Below are positions 58,675 through 64,000 of a stretch of DNA of 64,000 bases, one piece after another. The stretch spans positions 1,446,501 to 1,510,500 of the forward strand of contig NC_022997.1 in the NCBI RefSeq assembly GCF_000503895.1, in the 5' to 3' direction. Numbering within the stretch: position 1 is the stretch's first letter; each line of letters opens with the position of its first letter. The position numbers and the translations under genes were made by a program. Source of the DNA: Hyphomicrobium nitrativorans NL23. Lineage in GTDB: Bacteria; Pseudomonadota; Alphaproteobacteria; Rhizobiales; Hyphomicrobiaceae. A model generated the notes under the pieces. It was not told the origin of the DNA, made no database searches, and saw only the letters and a program-made list of their open reading frames with translations.

Positions 58675-59442
58675 ATGCGCGTCCTTATTCTCGGAGGCAC
58701 CACGGAGGCGGTGGCCTGCGCCGAACGCCTCGGCAGCGATCCGAGGTTTCATCCGATCCTGTCGCTTGCCGGGCGGACGCGCAATCCTCGGCAGCAAGGC
58801 GGTATCGCGCATCGCGTCGGCGGTTTCGGCGGGGCGGAGGGGCTTGCGGCCTATCTCGCGGAGGAACGCATCGACGCGGTGCTCGATGCAACCCATCCAT
58901 TCGCGGCGCAGATCTCGGCCAATGCGGACAAGGCAACGCGTGCGTGCGGGGTGGCGCTCTGTACGCTCGTGCGGCCGCCGTGGGTGGCGGAAACGGGTGA
59001 CCGCTGGATCGGAGCCGCAACGATCGAGGCTGCGGCGAACGCGCTGGGAGAGGAGCCCCGGCGCGTGTTCCTCGCCGTCGGGCGGCAAGGCGTCGGCGCG
59101 TTTCGGCACATGACGCAGCACGCCTATATCATCCGCGCTATCGAGCAGCCGGAGGCAGACGCGCTGCCGCCGGATACGACGCTCGTGCAGGCGCGAGGGC
59201 CCTTCGCGCTTCAGGACGAAATCGAGCTGCTGACGTCTCATCAGATCGACGTGGTTGTGAGCAAGAACGCCGGAGGCGCTGCAACCTACGCCAAGATCGA
59301 AGCCGCACGGTCGCTCGGTCTTCCCGTGATCATGATCGAGAGACCGGACACCGCCGGGCAAAACTTTGTCGCCAGCGCCGCTGAGGCCGTCGATTGGCTC
59401 GGCGGGGTTCATGACGGTTCGCGTTCCGAGCGCAACGTGTAG
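58675..59442 (+). CDS. cobK: precorrin-6A reductase
   Basis: The 255-residue protein starts MRVLILGGTTEAVACAERLG, the NADPH-binding Rossmann start of CobK. Other family segments are AVLDATHPFAAQISANADKA, VGRQGVGAFRHM and DVVVSKNAGGAATYAKIEAA. It reduces precorrin-6A to 6B. It alone among the downstream cob genes is on the plus strand. Its start is 13 bp from cobL and its 3' end overlaps the convergent cobJ by 34 bp, so its promoter must lie inside cobL. Confidence 0.94.
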   Translation: MRVLILGGTTEAVACAERLGSDPRFHPILSLAGRTRNPRQQGGIAHRVGGFGGAEGLAAYLAEERIDAVLDATHPFAAQISANADKATRACGVALCTLVRPPWVAETGDRWIGAATIEAAANALGEEPRRVFLAVGRQGVGAFRHMTQHAYIIRAIEQPEADALPPDTTLVQARGPFALQDEIELLTSHQIDVVVSKNAGGAATYAKIEAARSLGLPVIMIERPDTAGQNFVASAAEAVDWLGGVHDGSRSERNV

Positions 59443-60173
59443 ATCCAGGGCAAGGCATCGGGCCGCTCGATCTTGCGTGTGAGGCTCGATCCGATAAGGA
59501 CGAGGGTGCGCATGTCGACGCCGGCCGCGTCGGCTGAGCCCAGTTCTTGAATCCGCACTTTTGCATCGGGTGTGCCGGCCGCGCGGACAAAGACGACGGG
59601 TGTGTCAGGCGCTTTGAATGCACGCACATATTCGAGTGCTTTGCCGAGCTGATCGGGACGGGCGCGGGATGCGGGATTATAAAGCGCGATCACGAAATCG
59701 CCTTCGGCCGCCGCTTTCAGGCGGCGCTCGATGGTCGTCCAGGACTTGAGGTTGTCCGAGAGCGAGATGGCGCAGAAGTCTCCGCCGAGCGGCGCGCCGA
59801 CTTCGGCTGCCGCTGCGAGCATCGCGGTCACGCCGGGCTCGATGCGGATGTCGAGCGCGCGCCATGCGGCGTCGCCTGATTCTACGGCTTCGAACACGGC
59901 CGCAGCCATCGCGAAGACGCCGGGATCTCCGCCCGAGACGACGACAACGTTGTGACCTTCGGCCGCGAGCGCGAGGGCGTGACGGGCGCGATCAAGTTCG
60001 ACGCGATTGTCGGACGCATGGCGGCGCTGGCCGGGAGGGCCGGCGGGCGCGCGGTCGAGATAGGTGATGTAGCCGATGAGATCGGTTGCTTCAGCGAGCG
60101 CCTTGATCACGGCCGGTGTCGTCAGATCCGCCGTACCGGGCCCCAGTCCCACGACTGTGAGGCGGCCCGTCAT
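59409..60173 (-). CDS. cobJ: precorrin-3B C17-methyltransferase
   Basis: The 254-residue methylase starts MTGRLTVVGLGPGTADLTTP. CobJ features are GYITYLDRAPAGPPGQRRHA (with SDNRVELDRARHALALA), VVVVSGGDPGVFAMAAAVFE and GVTAMLAAAAEVGAPLGGDF. It methylates C-17 with ring contraction. Its start overlaps the cobI stop by four bases (60170-60173) and its end overlaps cobK. Confidence 0.95.
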   Translation of the reverse strand: MTGRLTVVGLGPGTADLTTPAVIKALAEATDLIGYITYLDRAPAGPPGQRRHASDNRVELDRARHALALAAEGHNVVVVSGGDPGVFAMAAAVFEAVESGDAAWRALDIRIEPGVTAMLAAAAEVGAPLGGDFCAISLSDNLKSWTTIERRLKAAAEGDFVIALYNPASRARPDQLGKALEYVRAFKAPDTPVVFVRAAGTPDAKVRIQELGSADAAGVDMRTLVLIGSSLTRKIERPDALPWIYTLRSEREPS

Positions 60174-60928
60174 ATCCGGCGCCCTTGTCCGGGAATGATG
60201 ACCATCGAGAAGTACGTGCCGGGCACGTCTTCGCAGGCGTTGAGCGGGAGGATGCGTTCGTCGCTCATCGTGCCGCGCTCGACGTAGACGGCGCGCTCCG
60301 CAAGGCCGGCTGCCTGCACCGCGCGGCGCACTTTCGCGAAGTTGGTGCCGATCTTCATGATCACCACGGCATCCGACGATGCGAGGCGATCCTTGAGGCG
60401 CTCTTCGTCGAGCGTTCCGGGCACGACGGTGAGGACGTCGTCGCCCCAGGCGATGGGTGCGTTGGCGCGGGTCCAGCAGCCGGACATGCCGGTTACGCCC
60501 GGCACGACCTCGACGGGGACGACGTCGTCCAAGCGCCGCCACATATGCATGAAGGAACCGTAGAAGAAGGGATCGCCTTCCGCGAGAAGACCGATAGAGA
60601 GGCCCTCCTTGAGGTTCTGCTCAAGTGTGGCGGCCATCTCGCGGTAAAACGAGCCGATCTGGTCGTGGTAGTCCGGGTGGTCGGCCGGGATTTCGTCCGT
60701 CACAGGATATTCGAACTTGATTTCGCGCTGGCCTGCTGCGAGCAGCGGGGTCACGATTTTGCGTGCGTTGCCTTGGCGGCCTTTCTTCGCGAAGTAGCCC
60801 ACGATGTCGACGGATTGGATGAGGGCGGCGGCGCGGAGCGTCAGCAGGCGCACGTCGCCCGGCCCGACGCCGATGCCGTAGAGCGTGCCAGGTTTTGCCG
60901 TGCCGGCGATGTCTGTGAGGGAGATCAT
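60170..60928 (-). CDS. cobI: precorrin-2 C20-methyltransferase
   Basis: The 252-residue methylase starts MISLTDIAGTAKPGTLYGIG, then VGPGDVRLLTLRAAALIQ. CobI segments include VGYFAKKGRQGNARKIV, GLLAEGDPFFYGSFMHMWRR and VPGVTGMSGCWTRANAPIAW. It methylates C-20 of precorrin-2. Four-base overlaps with both cobJ and cobH show tight coupling. Confidence 0.95.
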   Translation of the reverse strand: MISLTDIAGTAKPGTLYGIGVGPGDVRLLTLRAAALIQSVDIVGYFAKKGRQGNARKIVTPLLAAGQREIKFEYPVTDEIPADHPDYHDQIGSFYREMAATLEQNLKEGLSIGLLAEGDPFFYGSFMHMWRRLDDVVPVEVVPGVTGMSGCWTRANAPIAWGDDVLTVVPGTLDEERLKDRLASSDAVVIMKIGTNFAKVRRAVQAAGLAERAVYVERGTMSDERILPLNACEDVPGTYFSMVIIPGQGRRI

Positions 60929-61557
60929 TCGGTCTCGCTTGCGAGTGCGTTCACCGCCGCGGCTGCCATGGCGCTGCCGCCTTTGCGGCCGGTGACGATC
61001 AGATACGGGCAGGGTGCTGCGGCGCGCAAGGCGTCCTTGGATTCGGCCGCGCCGACGAAGCCAACGGGAACGCCGATGATGGCGGCAGGGCGTGGCGCGC
61101 CTTCGTCCAGCATTTCGAGAAGGCGGAAGAGGGCGGTCGGCGCGTTGCCGATGGCGACGACGGCACCTTCGAGATGCGGACGCCAAAGTTCGAGGGCGGC
61201 GGCGGATCGCGTGGTGCCCAGGCGTTGAGCGAGGGCGGGCACTTCGGAATCTTGAAGTGTGCAGATCACCTCGTTGCCGGCTGGCAGGCGGCTGCGCGTG
61301 ACGCCATAGGCCACCATGTTCGCGTCGCAGAGGATCGGCGCTCCTGCGAGCAGCGCGTTGCGGCCTGCGCTCGCGAAGTCGTCCGACATGACGATGTCGG
61401 AGGCGATTTCCACCATGCCTGACGCATGGATGATGCGGACGGCCACTTTTTCCGCGTGTCCGGCGAAGCGCGACAGGTCGGCCTCGGCGCGGATGATGGA
61501 GAACGAATGGCGGTAGATCTCCGGTCCATCGCGGAGATAGTCGCGGTCGGGTTGCAT
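60925..61557 (-). CDS. cobH: precorrin-8X methylmutase
   Basis: The 210-residue protein starts MQPDRDYLRDGPEIYRHSFS followed by IIRAEADLSRF. The catalytic His is in VRIIHASGMVEIASDI. GAPILCDANMVAYGVTRSRL and IGVPVGFVGAAESKDALRAA complete the family pattern. It moves the methyl from C-11 to C-12, giving hydrogenobyrinic acid. It lies four bases behind cobG and overlaps cobI. Confidence 0.95.
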   Translation of the reverse strand: MQPDRDYLRDGPEIYRHSFSIIRAEADLSRFAGHAEKVAVRIIHASGMVEIASDIVMSDDFASAGRNALLAGAPILCDANMVAYGVTRSRLPAGNEVICTLQDSEVPALAQRLGTTRSAAALELWRPHLEGAVVAIGNAPTALFRLLEMLDEGAPRPAAIIGVPVGFVGAAESKDALRAAAPCPYLIVTGRKGGSAMAAAAVNALASETE

Positions 61558-61561
61558 GAAT

Positions 61562-62875
61562 TCAGATCCCGGTCCTGAGAACGGCAGGGAGGTCGATAAG
61601 GGCGGTCGGTGCGACGACTGCGTCCGGCGTGCCGGCCGCGGTGCCGTGGCGGACAATACCGAAGCCGGCGGGGCCTGCAACCAGGACGAGATCGGCCGCT
61701 TGCGATCGGGCGCATCCCTTGGCGCATCCGGACACGTGGACGGAGCCGATCCCCGGAAGCGGCATTTGCGCGGCGATCTGCCGCGCGGTGTGTCGCGTGT
61801 CGGCCCACGCGGAGCGGCAGGCGGACGTGCCTGGGCAGGCGTCGATGGCGATCAGGGGATCGCCAGGGTCAACGACGAGGCCGAGATCCTGGCCTGAGGC
61901 GAGGAGAGATGCGGCTTCCGCTTCGTTTTGCGTGGAGACGTAGAGTGTGCGCCATGGAGACAGGCGAACCGTGTCGCTCGCGATACGGGATGCGGCCTTT
62001 GCCAGGCCCGCGAGGGCATCGGCCGTGAGGCGTCCCAGCGGCGCGCCAAGGCCGACGGCTGCGATCCGCTGGCGGATTTGTATCGCACCGACGCGGGCTG
62101 TGGCGGTGCCGTTGGGCAGCGGCGTTCGATCTGGCGGCAAACCTTCGTCGATCACGGCGTTTTGCAGGGCGGAGAGGGCTTTTGGGTCGAGGTCGCGCAT
62201 CCGTGCGCGCGGTGAGGGCTTGTGCGCGCGCAAGAACGCTTCGGCCAAGCTAGCAGCGCTGTGAGCGGCGCGGTTCGGATCGAGCTGTCGCATCCATTGC
62301 GTGCCGCTCGGGGTGTCGAGACCGAGCGCGATTTGCGGCTGCGTTTCCGCGTGGATTGCGCGCAACCGGATGTCGGCGCGTTCGTTGTCCAGGGGAAGTG
62401 CCCCGCCGCCGTCCACCGCAAATCCGAATTTGCCAGGGAGCGCCCAAAGGCTGGGTGTTTCTGCGAGCGCCTTTTCGAGGGCGGCAGCGAGCGGGCGGAC
62501 GTCGAGGCATTCGGACGGATCTAATCCCGAGAGTGGGCTCACCATGACGTTGCGGACGGATTCCGCTTCGGCGCTCGCGTCTGTGAGGCCGATCTCTGAG
62601 AGCGCTTTCCAAACGTCGGCGATGCGGTGTTCGTCGATGCCGCGAAGCTGCAGGTTGGCGCGACGCGTCAGGTCGATCAGGCCGTTGCCATAGTTTCGCG
62701 CGATGTCGGCTAGGGCGGTCATTTGCGCCGAGGTGAGCGTTCCGCAGCGCGGGCGAACGCGCACGATCAGGCCATCGCCTGTCAGCATGGGGCGCAGGGC
62801 GCCGGGGCACCATCCTTTGACGGTCGCCGGTTCGGCAGCCGTCGTGTCCATCTTCGCTGGCGGATACGCGCTCAC
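61562..62875 (-). CDS. cobG: precorrin-3B synthase (Fe-S monooxygenase)
   Basis: The 437-residue protein of the nitrite/sulfite reductase fold has GWCPGALRPMLTGDGLIVRV and the [4Fe-4S]-type cysteines CPGTSACRSA and HVSGCAKGCARSQ. CobG uses O2 to hydroxylate precorrin-3A and marks the oxygen-dependent pathway. The likely start is GTG 62875, overlapping the cobN stop as GTGA; an ATG eight codons later is the alternative. The long open frame upstream is a shadow of cobN. Confidence 0.92.
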   Translation of the reverse strand: MSAYPPAKMDTTAAEPATVKGWCPGALRPMLTGDGLIVRVRPRCGTLTSAQMTALADIARNYGNGLIDLTRRANLQLRGIDEHRIADVWKALSEIGLTDASAEAESVRNVMVSPLSGLDPSECLDVRPLAAALEKALAETPSLWALPGKFGFAVDGGGALPLDNERADIRLRAIHAETQPQIALGLDTPSGTQWMRQLDPNRAAHSAASLAEAFLRAHKPSPRARMRDLDPKALSALQNAVIDEGLPPDRTPLPNGTATARVGAIQIRQRIAAVGLGAPLGRLTADALAGLAKAASRIASDTVRLSPWRTLYVSTQNEAEAASLLASGQDLGLVVDPGDPLIAIDACPGTSACRSAWADTRHTARQIAAQMPLPGIGSVHVSGCAKGCARSQAADLVLVAGPAGFGIVRHGTAAGTPDAVVAPTALIDLPAVLRTGI

Positions 62876-64000
62876 GGCGCGGCCTCGGCATTCGAGCGTT
62901 GGGCCAAGCTTTGTGCGCCGAGCACGTGAGCAAGCTCGGCATGGACGGCGTTGCGGCGCGGTGTCCAGAGCTGTCGACGGATCGCGTCCTCTAGGCGTGC
63001 CGCGATGGCGTGCATGGCGGGTGCGTTGAGTTCGCGCAGAGTGGCGAGGCGTTCTTCGTCCGCGAGGATGCTGTCGTGCACGGCATCGAAAAGCTGGTCT
63101 CCGACGATGCCGGCGGTGGCGGCGAAGGCGTAGAGCGCATCCACGCCTTGCGCGATTTCGGCCACGCCACGGTGGCCATGGCCGATCATGCCGTCGAGCC
63201 AGCGCGGGTTGGTGAGCCGGCCACGAACGATACGGACGATCTCTTGCTCGATGGTGCGTGCACGAGGGGCCTCGGGCTGGCTCGTGTCGAGGTGATAAAG
63301 CGCCGGACTGCGGCCCATCTCGGCGGCGGCAGCGGCGAAACCGCCCGCGAAGTCGGCCACGCCGTCGCCGTCCAAAAGATCGCGCTCGCGGTCGTCCTGC
63401 GGGTGAACGAGCGCGTCGGTGGCTGCGATGCGGTCTTCGAACTCTTCCGGCGCGACGCGCTCGGCGTCGTCTGCGCCGTAAACGTGGGAGGATGCTTCGA
63501 GATAGGCGGTGGCGAGATCGCTGCGTGCGCCCCATGCACCGTCGAGCGCGGCGGACGCAGCGCCCGCGCCATAAGTGCCGGGCTCGCCGCCGAAGATGCG
63601 CGCGAGACTTTCCCCTTTGCGCCGCGCGGCGGCGAGCGGGTTCCAGTCGTCGGGTTCGTCGCGCTCGGCAACGCGGCGCACGGCGAGATCGAAGAGGGCG
63701 ATCTGGGCGGGGAAGATATCGCGGAAGGAGCCGGAGATGCGCATCGTGACGTCAATGCGGGGGCGATCCAGCTTGGCGATGGGCAGAACCTCGATGCCGG
63801 TTACGCGGTTCGAGCCATCGTCCCACTGGGGCCGCACGCCGAGGAATGCGAGGGCCTGCGCGAGGTCGTCGCCGCCGGTGCGCAGGGAGGCGGAGGCCCA
63901 GAGATCGAGCATCAGGGCGCGCGGATAATCGCCGTGGTCCTGGAGATAACGGCGGACGACCTCATCGGCTGCGCGCTGTCCGACGATTGCGGCCGTGCGG
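62872..64000 (-). CDS. cobN: cobaltochelatase CobN subunit, C-terminal part (cut by window end)
   Basis: The frame is open to the window edge and reads AADEVVRRYLQDHGDYPRAL then MLDLWASASLRTGGDDLAQA. It continues with LAKLDRPRIDVTMRISG-like family sequence and FRDIFPAQIALFDLAVRRVA. The end contains GRLTNPRWLDGMIGHGHRGV, typical of the CobN C-terminus. CobN is the large subunit of the ATP-dependent cobaltochelatase CobNST. Only about 375 of roughly 1,200-1,300 residues are inside the window. Confidence 0.94.
   Translation of the reverse strand, partial: RTAAIVGQRAADEVVRRYLQDHGDYPRALMLDLWASASLRTGGDDLAQALAFLGVRPQWDDGSNRVTGIEVLPIAKLDRPRIDVTMRISGSFRDIFPAQIALFDLAVRRVAERDEPDDWNPLAAARRKGESLARIFGGEPGTYGAGAASAALDGAWGARSDLATAYLEASSHVYGADDAERVAPEEFEDRIAATDALVHPQDDRERDLLDGDGVADFAGGFAAAAAEMGRSPALYHLDTSQPEAPRARTIEQEIVRIVRGRLTNPRWLDGMIGHGHRGVAEIAQGVDALYAFAATAGIVGDQLFDAVHDSILADEERLATLRELNAPAMHAIAARLEDAIRRQLWTPRRNAVHAELAHVLGAQSLAQRSNAEAAP

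Noticed and set aside
61562-63535. 657-codon version of cobG
   Set aside because: The upstream 220 codons are the shadow of cobN; the GTG overlapping the cobN stop gives a normal-length CobG.

Overview
The window reads as chromosome of a GC-rich alphaproteobacterium, most likely Hyphomicrobiales. This rests on the aerobic (CobG/CobN-type) cobalamin pathway, Omp25-like and autotransporter barrels, a PQQ alcohol dehydrogenase and FCD-type GntR regulators. The assignment is inference from gene content, not from a phylogenetic marker.

Region 1 (1-13.4 kb) is an accessory island. A tRNA-like 3' end and a decayed tyrosine integrase (372-775) abut the old end of a 36-repeat CRISPR array (793-3115). 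A complete type I-C operon follows on the minus strand: cas3-cas5c-[gap]-cas8c-cas7-cas4-cas1-cas2. The cas5c/cas8c gap holds the most striking signal in the window. It is a lone degenerate repeat (8101-8132) followed by a spacer-like segment whose first 17 nt match, 15/17 with a perfect 8-nt seed, a site 75 bp upstream. That site carries a perfect TTC PAM and overlaps a candidate promoter. This is what a self-regulating CreR/CreA-like crRNA would look like inside a type I-C operon. A 94-codon frame spans the same gap and overlaps both neighbours by ATGA. Beyond cas3 lie an IS1182-type remnant, two small double-glycine-leader peptides, a small conserved protein, a Rap1a/Tai-like secreted protein and a glycine-rich autotransporter.

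Region 2 (16.6-41.6 kb) looks like one catabolic unit. It encodes a Rieske protein and PQQ alcohol dehydrogenase, a porin, lactaldehyde dehydrogenase (AldA), a periplasmic Mo-dependent aldehyde oxidoreductase (IorAB-like) with an XdhC-type maturation factor, lactate permease, LutABC lactate oxidase and a pyruvate dehydrogenase (AceEF-Lpd). It also has two FCD/GntR regulators and a sigma54 activator. The chain 1,2-propanediol -> lactaldehyde -> lactate -> pyruvate -> acetyl-CoA would be complete. Three sigma54 -24/-12 promoters (before the Rieske/PQQ operon, the porin and aldA) with GTAAC/GTTAC upstream motifs point to co-control by the AcoR-like activator. A 265-bp MITE sits exactly at the lutA/lutB junction.

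Region 3 (41.9-47 kb) is cell surface: a second autotransporter, a cold-shock protein, and a two-barrel outer membrane protein whose C-terminal half keeps the omptin protease catalytic residues.

Region 4 (47-64 kb) is vitamin B12. A cobalamin riboswitch on the minus strand heads an operon of a methyltransferase, a TonB receptor and a BtuFCD-like importer. Next to it are cobA-cobF (plus), cobL-cobE-cobM-cobB (minus), cobK (plus) and cobN-cobG-cobH-cobI-cobJ (minus, cobN cut by the window end). Uptake and oxygen-dependent synthesis are thus adjacent.
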